NCBI GenBank assembly: GCA_019359375.1
Contig: JAHHHL010000001.1
Location: 62,001 to 126,000 of the forward strand
Reading direction: 5' to 3'
Source of the DNA: Lyngbya sp. HA4199-MV5
GTDB taxonomy: Bacteria; Cyanobacteriota; Cyanobacteriia; Leptolyngbyales; Leptolyngbyaceae
DNA: 64,000 nucleotides
Part shown: positions 45,241 to 52,123 of the stretch, piece after piece
How positions within the stretch are numbered: the first letter of the stretch is position 1
Layout: every line of letters starts with the position of its first letter
Notes under the pieces: generated by a model
The model's database searches: none
Seen by the model: only the letters and a program-made list of their open reading frames with translations
Told to the model about the DNA's origin: nothing
Program-made: the position numbers and the translations under genes

Positions 45241-45963
45241 ATGGTGAATCAAATCATTTTGGATTGGGAACCGCCCCTACCACCCACAGATCTGATTTTT
45301 GATGATGGAGTCCCGTTGGAGAGCAACCGCCACCGCATTGCCATGAATGTGTTGATTGACTCAGCGCTGCAAGCTTTGTCAAGCCGATCGGACGTTTTTA
45401 CGGGCGGCAATATGTTTGTCTACTACAGCCGCAACCAGGCAATGAACCGGGACTTCCGTGGACCCGATTTCTTTGTAGCGCTGGATGTAGATGGCAGCCG
45501 CGATCGCCGGGGCTGGGTAGTGTGGGAAGAAGAGGGACGCTACCCGGATGTGATTGTAGAACTGATGTCTCCCAGCACGGCCAAAGTCGATCTCGGTGTA
45601 AAGAAAGACCTCTACGAACGAACGTTTCGCACGGCTGATTACTTTGTCTATGACCCCTTTGACTCCACTTCGTTGCAGGGCTGGCATCTGGATGCCGCGC
45701 AACGCTATCAACCGCTGGAACTGAACGATCGCGGTTGGCTCTGGTGCGAAACGTTGCAACTGTGGCTGGGCACCTGGGAAGGCAACATCCAACGGGAACC
45801 ACCCACCGGAACCTGTCCTTGGCTACGGTTCTACGATCGCGATGGAAACCTGGTGCTGTTGCCTGAAGAAGCGGCGCAACGACAGGTTGAACAGGAACGG
45901 CAACGGTCTGATCGACTGGCTAATCGTCTGCGAGAACTGGGTGAAAATCCAGAGGTTCTGTAG
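45241..45963 (+). CDS. Uma2-family (DUF820) endonuclease-like protein
   Basis: A 240-residue member of the Uma2 family. Core motifs are FRGPDFFVALDVDG, the acidic VIVELMSPSTAKVDLGVKKDLYERTF (with the E and later K/D of the PD-(D/E)XK fold) and YFVYDPFDSTSLQGWHL. The C-terminus is a charged helix (QRQVEQERQRSDRLANRLRE). It lies between a stranded xisI 3' end and a truncated xisH, so it appears to sit within a broken-up xisHI region. Function of the family is unknown. Confidence 0.85.
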   Translation: MVNQIILDWEPPLPPTDLIFDDGVPLESNRHRIAMNVLIDSALQALSSRSDVFTGGNMFVYYSRNQAMNRDFRGPDFFVALDVDGSRDRRGWVVWEEEGRYPDVIVELMSPSTAKVDLGVKKDLYERTFRTADYFVYDPFDSTSLQGWHLDAAQRYQPLELNDRGWLWCETLQLWLGTWEGNIQREPPTGTCPWLRFYDRDGNLVLLPEEAAQRQVEQERQRSDRLANRLRELGENPEVL

Positions 45964-46013
45964 CGATCGCCAGAGACGGCACCATGAGTAGGAAACCTGT
46001 CTGGGCTTGAGTG

Positions 46014-46148
46014 ATGTCTGGAAGGGATATTTTTATCTATGAGTCTTTTTTCTCACGACAACTGCCGCAACTGAGCATCCAAGAGTATCAGTTGAAGCTG
46101 CTGGTGTTTGACCCTGAGCCGGAGGTGATTGTGCAATGGCGAAATTAG
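46014..46148 (+). pseudogene. Truncated xisH (3' end only)
   Basis: A 44-codon open frame reads DIFIYESFFSRQLPQLSIQE, then YQLKLLVFDPEPEVIVQWRN, then TAG. This is the C-terminal signature of XisH proteins, which normally have about 135 residues and immediately precede xisI. A TGA at 46008-46010 closes the frame upstream and the N-terminal two thirds is missing. It overlaps the xisI start by 13 nt, as in intact pairs. Confidence 0.8.
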
Positions 46149-46471
46149 ACCAGTATCGGCAAGTGGTGCAGCAGGTGTTATTGCAGCACGCTCAGATTAA
46201 GCCTGCCTATGGTGAGATTGAACGCCAAACGCTCTTTGATGTGGAGCGCGATCATTATCAGGTGGTGAATACAGGCTGGGAAAACCGTCGCCGCGTCTTT
46301 GGCTACCTGATTCATGCGGACATCAAGGGCGAGAAGATTTGGATTCAGTATGACGGCACAGAGATAGGGGTGGCGAATGAACTGGTAGAAGCAGGCATCC
46401 CTAAGCAGGATATTGTGTTGGCGTACCAGTCACCCTATATGCGGCAGTTCAGCGAGTTTGCAGTGAGTTGA
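46136..46471 (+). CDS. xisI: XisI-family protein (fdxN element excision controlling factor)
   Basis: A 111-residue protein of full family length (MAKLDQYRQVVQQVLLQHAQ; FDVERDHYQVVNTGWENRRRVFG; IWIQYDGTEIGVANELVEAG; C-terminal YQSPYMRQFSEFAVS). XisI with XisH was described as controlling excision of the nifD/fdxN elements in Anabaena, but XisH/XisI pairs are scattered widely in cyanobacteria in accessory settings. Here its partner xisH is truncated, so the pair is probably not functional as such. Confidence 0.92.
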   Translation: MAKLDQYRQVVQQVLLQHAQIKPAYGEIERQTLFDVERDHYQVVNTGWENRRRVFGYLIHADIKGEKIWIQYDGTEIGVANELVEAGIPKQDIVLAYQSPYMRQFSEFAVS

Positions 46472-46517
46472 CGATCGCGCTGCGATGCGATGAAAGTTAT
46501 TGCTGACTGTTGCGAAC

Positions 46518-46594
46518 GATCGTGGGTGGTGTTCGATCATGTCACCATCCACACAAACGTGCGCGGTCAGGCTCTCCGCTTTGACGGCTGATCG
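46518..46594 (+). pseudogene. Diverged copy of the pyrC 3' end
   Basis: The frame reads VVFDHVTIHTNVRGQALRFD, Gly, TGA, against VVFDRGTIHPTVRGQALRFD, Ala at the end of the intact pyrC (about 44194-44259). The frame and stop position are preserved. It closes the 2.3-kb accessory insert that begins right after pyrC. Confidence 0.88.
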
Positions 46595-46630
46595 TTTACA
46601 ACGCAAAAAGTTGACTCTAATTTTTAGCTG

Positions 46631-46954
46631 TCAGCTTTCGAGGTCATCCGTGGTCAGTGGCGCTTGAGAAGCGTGGCGCACATACAGTATGTAAACTGTA
46701 GTCTCTCGAATCGTAAAGAGAACCCGATAGACATTTTTGGCTTTCCCATGCAGAAGTTGGCGGACTGCTTCGGGAAAAATCTCGTGTTCAAGGGCTAAAA
46801 CACAGCGATGAGGTTTTTCTTGAAGGGTGGCGATCGCGTTCATCAGGCTCCGAAACCAACGATTAGCAAATTCAGGATTCCGCTCTCGATACCACTGATA
46901 GGCTTGCTCGATTTGGGCTTCGGCGATCGGAGTGATTTCAACCAGAAATGCCAT
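46631..46954 (-). CDS. RelE/ParE-family toxin
   Basis: A 107-residue protein with the ParE-type layout: VEITPIAEAQIEQAYQWY at the N-terminus, FANRWFRSLMNAIATLQEKP, and a C-terminal beta strand with YRVLFTIRETTVYILYVRHASQ. It overlaps the upstream antitoxin gene by 17 bp. Members either cleave mRNA on the ribosome or inhibit gyrase; which one applies cannot be told here. Confidence 0.87.
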   Translation of the reverse strand: MAFLVEITPIAEAQIEQAYQWYRERNPEFANRWFRSLMNAIATLQEKPHRCVLALEHEIFPEAVRQLLHGKAKNVYRVLFTIRETTVYILYVRHASQAPLTTDDLES

Positions 46955-47201
46955 ACTTTTGCTGCATTTCTTGGGCGAATTGGGCGATCGAGCGCGTTTG
47001 ACCCGCGTTGAGTTCCTCGAAGCCTTGTTGGAGTCCGGCGATCGTTTCTAGTTGGTCGATGAGTTGGCGAAGTTTAGCAGGGTCGATGGTGCTGGCATCC
47101 AGAAATGTCACCAGAACTTGTACGCGATCGCCTGTTGTTTGTGGCGGCTCGGTCAGTTCAACTTGACCGTTCTGGTAAATGCCTTCAATGGTTTTCAGCA
47201 T
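46938..47201 (-). CDS. Antitoxin of the RelE/ParE pair
   Basis: An 87-residue protein beginning MLKTIEGIYQNGQVELTEPP, the small beta-barrel N-terminus of the DUF104/AF2212-like antitoxins, with a helical tail (LIDQLETIAGLQQGFEELNA). It is the first gene of the pair and overlaps the toxin. Confidence 0.8.
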   Translation of the reverse strand: MLKTIEGIYQNGQVELTEPPQTTGDRVQVLVTFLDASTIDPAKLRQLIDQLETIAGLQQGFEELNAGQTRSIAQFAQEMQQKYGISG

Positions 47202-47303
47202 AGGATGGCAAAATAGTGAATTGCTTCAATCATAGTAGAGGCGGGTAGCGGAGACGCTCTGATCATCGTAGAGTGTCATGGTCATGGCACTACCAGCAAT
47301 GAG

Positions 47304-47546
47304 TCACGGCATACTTAATGGCATATAGTCACCAAAGTCTTCCAGGTGGGTTTTGTCTTCCGACAGAATGATAAGCGTTCCGATCGCACTACCAGGCTTG
47401 CGGGGTTTGCGATGCGGCTGGATCTCGGCAATCAGTCTAGCGACCGTGCGATCGCCAGAAAAAATCTGCACTTCTTCACCCGGTTGCAGGCTGGCAATCA
47501 GTTCGGGTAAACGACTTTGAGCTTCTGCCAATGGTATCCGTGTCAT
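47304..47546 (-). CDS. Orphan Phd-like antitoxin
   Basis: An 80-residue protein starting MTRIPLAEAQSRLPELIASLQPGEEV, typical of Phd/YefM-type antitoxins of PIN toxins in cyanobacteria; the tail (HLEDFGDYMPL) is the usual toxin-binding segment. No toxin gene follows: 47202-47303 has none and the next gene on the strand is another antitoxin. It looks like half of a broken pair. Confidence 0.7.
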   Translation of the reverse strand: MTRIPLAEAQSRLPELIASLQPGEEVQIFSGDRTVARLIAEIQPHRKPRKPGSAIGTLIILSEDKTHLEDFGDYMPLSMP

Positions 47547-47761
47547 TGCTTTAGGGTGCTCTGCGATCCGTCTTGTTCATTTTACAGGTATCCACAATCA
47601 GCGTAATCCTTTATGCAAGCTGCATTGAGTGGCGTTCGCACTTTTGAAGTTGGCGGCTAACCGAATGACAAAATGTTAGGGGCAATCGCTTAAAAACTTT
47701 GGTGTTGTGTCTTGAAGGTATAGCAGCAGTTAATCAAATATCCAAAAATCAGGTAAATAAT

Positions 47762-47780
47762 TCTTAAGATAGTCTTAAGA
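47762..47780. promoter_or_regulatory. Double palindrome TCTTAAGA-TAG-TCTTAAGA upstream of the ParA-like gene
   Basis: Two identical self-complementary octamers at 47762-47769 and 47773-47780 are spaced 11 bp apart, so both face the same side of the helix. They lie 84 bp before the start of the ParA-like gene in an AT-rich leader (47547-47863) that has no gene. An operator or a small partition-like site for the downstream ParA/ParB-like proteins is plausible. Confidence 0.55.
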
Positions 47781-47863
47781 GACAAGCCAGAGCTTAGTAT
47801 CGAGGCTAACTTGAAACTCTTTACTTACTTCTGAACCTACCTTAGATTTATAGAAATGCCTGT

Positions 47864-48781
47864 ATGCGTGTAATTGCTGTTCATACATCTAAGGGAGGTG
47901 TTGGCAAAACAACTCTAGTTGTTAACATCGCTTATGAGTTAGCTAAGCGAAACTATAGAATTTTAGTAATTGATTTAGATGATCAAGCCAACGCCAGCTT
48001 ATCTTTAGGAGTTAATAGAGCGGATGATTTAGATCGAGTTTCTAGCTTGCAAGACTTCCAAAAAATACTTAACTCTTTCAAAGAAAGGCAAGAATTAATA
48101 AATTTTTTGTATGATTGTGATTTGCCTGAATTTGATTACAAGAATTATCTAAAAGCTTCTCCGTTAAATTTAGATTTAAGAAAAATAATAAATTGCAAGG
48201 GAATGATAGATGTCCTTCCTAGTAGTTATAGAACTCAGGACAAAGCGATTAGTGATCTGATAGATCCACAAAACCGACTCAACACAGCTCTTCAAATGTC
48301 AGGTATATCTGAAGATTATGACTATGTTATTGTTGATACCCCTCCTAGCTCCACTGACATAACGAAAAGCGGACTACTTGCAGCTCATTACTTACTCATG
48401 CCTACTCAGCTGGAATATCTATCAGCTTTTGGCGTAACCGCTCGCTTAGACCTTGTAAGGCAGGTTCAAAGGCAATCCCGAGGAAAGCGTAGTGTGCTAC
48501 TCGGCATAGTACCTATGATGACTCAGAAAAGATCTCGCCTCAATAATATGGTTAGGAAGCTGCTAGAGCGTCAAATAGAAGGTGAGGATATTCCAATCCT
48601 ATCGGAAATTCATCAATCAGATTCTATTAAACAAGCTTCCCACAAACGCCAGCCCATATCTCTCTTGGCAGGAAATCAGCAAAAAGCTAAAGAAGTAGCA
48701 GAGGAGTTTTCCAAGTTGACTCAAGAGTTGTTAGAGCGAATTGAATCAATAGAGACTGATGAGAGGAGAAAAAATGATTGA
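47864..48781 (+). CDS. ParA-like P-loop ATPase
   Basis: A 305-residue ParA/Soj-type ATPase. It has the deviant Walker A KGGVGKTTLVVNIAYEL (Lys at the start as well as in GKT), Walker A-prime ILVIDLDDQANASLSLG and Walker B YVIVDTPPSSTDI. There is no N-terminal DNA-binding extension. Such ATPases position plasmids, chromosomes or protein machines. The codon use is markedly AT-rich. The stop overlaps the start of the next gene by eight bases, and a TCTTAAGA double palindrome lies upstream. It is chromosomal here with no replication gene nearby, so ordinary plasmid partition seems unlikely. Confidence 0.85.
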   Translation: MRVIAVHTSKGGVGKTTLVVNIAYELAKRNYRILVIDLDDQANASLSLGVNRADDLDRVSSLQDFQKILNSFKERQELINFLYDCDLPEFDYKNYLKASPLNLDLRKIINCKGMIDVLPSSYRTQDKAISDLIDPQNRLNTALQMSGISEDYDYVIVDTPPSSTDITKSGLLAAHYLLMPTQLEYLSAFGVTARLDLVRQVQRQSRGKRSVLLGIVPMMTQKRSRLNNMVRKLLERQIEGEDIPILSEIHQSDSIKQASHKRQPISLLAGNQQKAKEVAEEFSKLTQELLERIESIETDERRKND

Positions 48782-49334
48782 AGATATTAGAGGCATTGAG
48801 ACGAAGCCTTATCTTGTTGCTTTGAATGAAATAAAGATTCCTAAATACTCAAAATCTGACTTTTCAAAGTCTAAGCTTAGAAGTATTAAAAGCGTCAATG
48901 AAAGCTTAAAGTCTTGGAAGTTCAACTTTTCCCTTCCGATTGTTTGTTTGAGTGAAGATAAAGGTAAATATGAACTTTTAACAGGTTTGCCTATTTACCA
49001 AGCTTCTGTTGACGCAGAAATTCAACGAATTTGGGTATTTTTGGTTGCAGCTCAACGTTCAGAAACAGACAAGATTGTTGAAGAATTTCTTATTCAATCA
49101 AAGCTCAACGAAGTGATTTTTGAATTAACGGACGACGATATTGAGGAGTTCTTGTCGTTTATCAATAACAAGAATTCAATTCTCAAACGAATTCCGGGAG
49201 TCGGAGATGTTTTTGCGAATCAAATCGCTGCTGGTCGTCCCTATGAGACAAAAGAACAGTTGCAGGAGGTCGGTGGAAAAAATAGATCCATAAACTGGAT
49301 AAAAGCATTTAAACAGGCAGACAAAACCTCTTAA
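48774..49334 (+). CDS. ParB-like N-terminal domain fused to a helix-hairpin-helix
   Basis: A 186-residue protein starting at the ATG 48774 within the end of the ParA-like gene, after GAGAGGAG. Residues about 10-85 resemble a ParB/Srx nuclease-like domain (VALNEIKIPKYSKSDFSKSK; SLKSWKFNFSLPIVCLSEDK; KYELLTGLPIYQASVDAEIQ; IWVFLVAAQ), although the usual GERRY/R motif is GLPIY. Residues about 138-180 form a helix-hairpin-helix, RIPGVGDVFANQIAAGRPYE, as in ComEA-type DNA-binding modules. There is no classical ParB helix-turn-helix. This combination next to ParA suggests a DNA-binding partner of that ATPase. The ParB link is by pattern, moderately sure. Confidence 0.65.
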   Translation: MIEDIRGIETKPYLVALNEIKIPKYSKSDFSKSKLRSIKSVNESLKSWKFNFSLPIVCLSEDKGKYELLTGLPIYQASVDAEIQRIWVFLVAAQRSETDKIVEEFLIQSKLNEVIFELTDDDIEEFLSFINNKNSILKRIPGVGDVFANQIAAGRPYETKEQLQEVGGKNRSINWIKAFKQADKTS

Positions 49335-49476
49335 ATGTGCCAACTGAGTTTGGGTGCTAAGTGGTTTAGACGATACGAGTACCGAAAAGGAATAATCAAA
49401 ATGCGAAAGTCAGGCATGATAAAAGCATAAAAATAGCAAAGACTTTTCTCTCTATACAATATTGAGACTAGGCACG

Positions 49477-51147
49477 ATGAAAGATGAGACACTTGAGCTA
49501 ACTGAAAAGCTAGCTAGTATATTCAATATCAGTCCACCTGATGGTTTTAGAGTAGTAACTTTAGGTAAAATTGCTGACTTGAAGGTGGGCTTAAACTCAA
49601 AAGCTCAAAAGGTAGTAGGGGATGATATTAAACTTATTGAGCCACAAAAATTTTGTTTATTAACACCCAAAAATATTCTTTCTAACGGCAAAGTAGATCT
49701 AGAAAGTGCAAGTAAATTCGACATTCAGAATTTCTCGGAAATATCGGAGACAACACCAGATGATGGGTCAAATGAAAAACTATTGGTGCAAGCTAATGAT
49801 ATTCTTATATCCAGAATTCTTACAAAAACGAATGCTAGCATAGCAATGATTCCGGATGATTTACCAGGCTTAGTTACTTTCGCAGATTCAGTTGTTCGGG
49901 TTCGAGTTAATTCAGCCCAAGCAAGCCCTATATCTGTATTTGAATTTCTTCGATCAGATAGTGGGTGGATTTTACTACAAGGCTTTGCTTCATCCCTTGC
50001 AGGAATGCCTAGAATTTCACTATCAGGTTTGGCTGAGACTCCCATCTTTCTACCAGAAGAACAAACCGGAAGAAGTACTGAAGAGTTGAGTGCTATTGCA
50101 GTTGCAATTCGACGAATCAAAGATGAAATCTTACCTGCTCTACAAAAAGTTGAGTCTGTTAAAGGGGATTCAGATTGTAATGATTCGGTGCTGAGAAATT
50201 CAAATTTGAAATCTGTTGCAGATGAATGTCGCAGATTAGCTTCAAGCCTCACACCTCCACCATTAACTGAGAGAGTTATAGAGAATTACCCTACACCAAT
50301 TGCACTTGCTTATCGACGATTTCACGATTCGAGATTTAATGTTTATGAGCAGGTACAGCGTCTTCGAGATCTCTTTGAATCAACCAGTTTTTTTATTTAC
50401 AACTTAGTTTTATCTGATTTTCTGCGACGACTTGATCCAGAGCAGTTTTATATAAAAGATTCGGGTGCTCGTCGAGCCTATAACACTTTTGCAATGAGTG
50501 GACGAATTGATTTTATCAAAGAGATAGTTAGAATATCCAGCCCTAATCATGGAGCAGACTTGTTTATACCTGAGCTGGTTTCCTCATCGTTTACAGAACA
50601 AGCTGAGAAGCTGAAGGATTTACGCAATCACTTAGCACATACTGCAACAGCTACAGAAAGCAGGCAACGCAAGATACTAGATGAGTCTAAACCTATAGTT
50701 ACAAGCTTATTATCTGAACTAGAATTTCTGACTGATTACCGACTTGTACGTATCCCATCCTTCTACCGCAGACGCGGGCAACTGATATATAGGATGGAGG
50801 TTTATCAAGGAGCAGTTCCTCATTTGGATGAGCAATCTGTTGGTAACGACTCGCAGCTGGAAGAATTGCAGCTAGCTGAGCATGATCATCTTGTAATGTT
50901 AAATAATGCAGGGCAGGTACTTGATCTATATCCTTTATGTCAATTAGTTGATAATGAAGAAACTCAGTATGAGAATCATATGTGCTTCCTCAAGCGATGT
51001 AAAACTCAGGAAAGATTGTTAGAGGGAGAAAGCATTCAGAATTCTGCAATTCTACTATTAGAAGGATTTGATGAGTTTGAAAAAATGAAGGAAAGGATTT
51101 TAGCGGAACCACTAAAGCCTCCAACGAACTCGGTTATGACGCTGTAG
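49477..51147 (+). CDS. HsdS-like specificity domain fused to a HEPN-like domain
   Basis: A 556-residue protein with the ATG at 49477. Residues about 20-200 read like a type I restriction S-subunit target-recognition domain: RVVTLGKIADLKVGLNSKA, a central LLVQANDILISRILTKTNAS, FADSVVRVRVNS, and closing ISLSGLAETPIFLP. A connecting region (200-275) is followed by a helical domain with FNVYEQVQRLRDLFESTSFF and LKDLRNHLAHTATATESRQR, in which RNHLAH fits the HEPN R-x4-H signature. The C-terminal 130 residues are unassigned. There is no hsdM or hsdR nearby. A DNA-reading module joined to a likely RNase suggests a sensor-effector, possibly antiphage. Its start lies 142 bp after the ParB-like gene. 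Confidence 0.65.
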   Translation: MKDETLELTEKLASIFNISPPDGFRVVTLGKIADLKVGLNSKAQKVVGDDIKLIEPQKFCLLTPKNILSNGKVDLESASKFDIQNFSEISETTPDDGSNEKLLVQANDILISRILTKTNASIAMIPDDLPGLVTFADSVVRVRVNSAQASPISVFEFLRSDSGWILLQGFASSLAGMPRISLSGLAETPIFLPEEQTGRSTEELSAIAVAIRRIKDEILPALQKVESVKGDSDCNDSVLRNSNLKSVADECRRLASSLTPPPLTERVIENYPTPIALAYRRFHDSRFNVYEQVQRLRDLFESTSFFIYNLVLSDFLRRLDPEQFYIKDSGARRAYNTFAMSGRIDFIKEIVRISSPNHGADLFIPELVSSSFTEQAEKLKDLRNHLAHTATATESRQRKILDESKPIVTSLLSELEFLTDYRLVRIPSFYRRRGQLIYRMEVYQGAVPHLDEQSVGNDSQLEELQLAEHDHLVMLNNAGQVLDLYPLCQLVDNEETQYENHMCFLKRCKTQERLLEGESIQNSAILLLEGFDEFEKMKERILAEPLKPPTNSVMTL

Positions 51148-51247
51148 AAGTAAATTAATGCCAAACCAAAAACTTCAACATTACTTTTCACTCATCGCCT
51201 TAACTAATTTCGCTACGTCAGAAATCACTGCTTTTGCTGCTTCTGGA

Positions 51248-51291
51248 ACGATCGCGTCTACTACCTACGCGATTTGCCAGTAGATTGAACG
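51248..51291 (+). repeat. Left copy of a 44-bp direct repeat flanking a two-gene cassette
   Basis: ACGATCGCGTCTACTACCTA and the following CGCGATTTGCCAGTAGATTGAACG. In one frame it reads NDRVYYLRDLPVD and then TGA, which looks like the end of a protein. The partner is at 52064-52107. Confidence 0.75.
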
Positions 51292-51375
51292 TGCCTCACG
51301 CTACCAAACTACACGCTTTGAAATTGGTGATCGCCACCCAAGCTAAAATGGAAAGGTCACAACAACGTCAAACTG

Positions 51376-51651
51376 ATGACCATTCGCCAACGACGTTACA
51401 GCAAAGAAGAATTAGCTCGACGCGGCAAAGAACTTTACGAGTCTCAGATTCGCCAGCAGGTTGAGGCAAATCATTTGGGGAAAATCGTCGCCATTGACAT
51501 TGAAACCGGAACCTTTGAAGTGGCTGATGACACATTGGTTGCTTCCGATCGCCTCCTGGAACGATGCCCTGATGCTCAGACGTGGTTTATCCGCATCGGA
51601 CACCGTGGAGTGCATCGCTTTGGTTGGCACGGGTTAGCAGCGAAAGCATGA
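51376..51651 (+). CDS. Small protein paired with an aspartic protease
   Basis: A 91-residue protein (MTIRQRRYSKEELARRGKEL). Its N-terminal half is a basic helix and its C-terminal half is beta-rich (GKIVAIDIETGTFEVADDTL, TWFIRIGHRGVHRFG). It overlaps the downstream protease gene by four bases (ATGA), so the two are translationally coupled. The layout resembles small toxin-antitoxin-like pairs seen in cyanobacteria. No function can be assigned from the sequence. Confidence 0.65.
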   Translation: MTIRQRRYSKEELARRGKELYESQIRQQVEANHLGKIVAIDIETGTFEVADDTLVASDRLLERCPDAQTWFIRIGHRGVHRFGWHGLAAKA

Positions 51652-52022
51652 TTACAGGCACGGTCAATGCAAGTGGCGAAGCGATGCTCCGCATTGTTGT
51701 CGGTGGTTTGGGAACTCAACGAATTGTGGTTGACGCAATCATTGACACAGGCTACACAGGTTACTTGACTTTGCCACCATCCGCAATTGCATCGTTAAAT
51801 CTCCCTTATCGTGGTAGTGAAGAAGGCATTCTCGGTGATGGCAGTGCCCAAGTATTTGATGTCTACTCAGCAGCCATCATTTGGGATGGAGAATTTAAAA
51901 CGATAAAAGTCAACGAATCAGATACAGCCTCATTGCTTGGTGTCGGATTGTTGTATGGTTATGAAGTTTGTATTCAGACCATTAACGGTAGTGCCGTGAG
52001 CATCAAAGCATTGCCCGAGTGA
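51648..52022 (+). CDS. Clan AA (retropepsin-like) aspartic protease
   Basis: A 124-residue single-domain protein starting MITGTVNASGEAMLRIVVGG. The catalytic motif is IIDTGYTGYLTLP (D-T-G), with the second hydrophobic-glycine element in TASLLGVGLLYG. Retropepsin-fold proteins are active as dimers, so a protein this short is consistent. A longer frame from 51582 exists but overlaps the previous gene; the ATG in ATGA is preferred. Substrate unknown. Confidence 0.8.
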   Translation: MITGTVNASGEAMLRIVVGGLGTQRIVVDAIIDTGYTGYLTLPPSAIASLNLPYRGSEEGILGDGSAQVFDVYSAAIIWDGEFKTIKVNESDTASLLGVGLLYGYEVCIQTINGSAVSIKALPE

Positions 52023-52063
52023 CTGGGGTGGTTAAGCTTGCGAACAACACTGAGAGCGACAGT

Positions 52064-52107
52064 GCGATCGCGTCTACTTTCTGCGCGATTTGCCAGTAGA
52101 TTGAACG
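52064..52107 (+). repeat. Right copy of the 44-bp direct repeat
   Basis: GCGATCGCGTCTACTTTCTG and the following CGCGATTTGCCAGTAGATTGAACG; in the same frame it reads CDRVYFLRDLPVD and then TGA. Differences from the left copy are few and mostly conservative. A weaker third relative (SDRIYFLRPL) lies at about 53466-53500. Confidence 0.75.
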
Positions 52108-52123
52108 GGCGATCGTCTCCTCC

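Noticed and set aside
47864-49334. Plasmid partition locus from an integrated plasmid
   Set aside because: No replication protein or resolvase; the ParB-like protein lacks the classical DNA-binding helix-turn-helix and is coupled to an HsdS-HEPN gene.
49477-51147. Ordinary type I restriction specificity subunit
   Set aside because: Only one TRD-like half is present, no hsdM or hsdR is nearby, and the rest is a HEPN-like and an unassigned domain.
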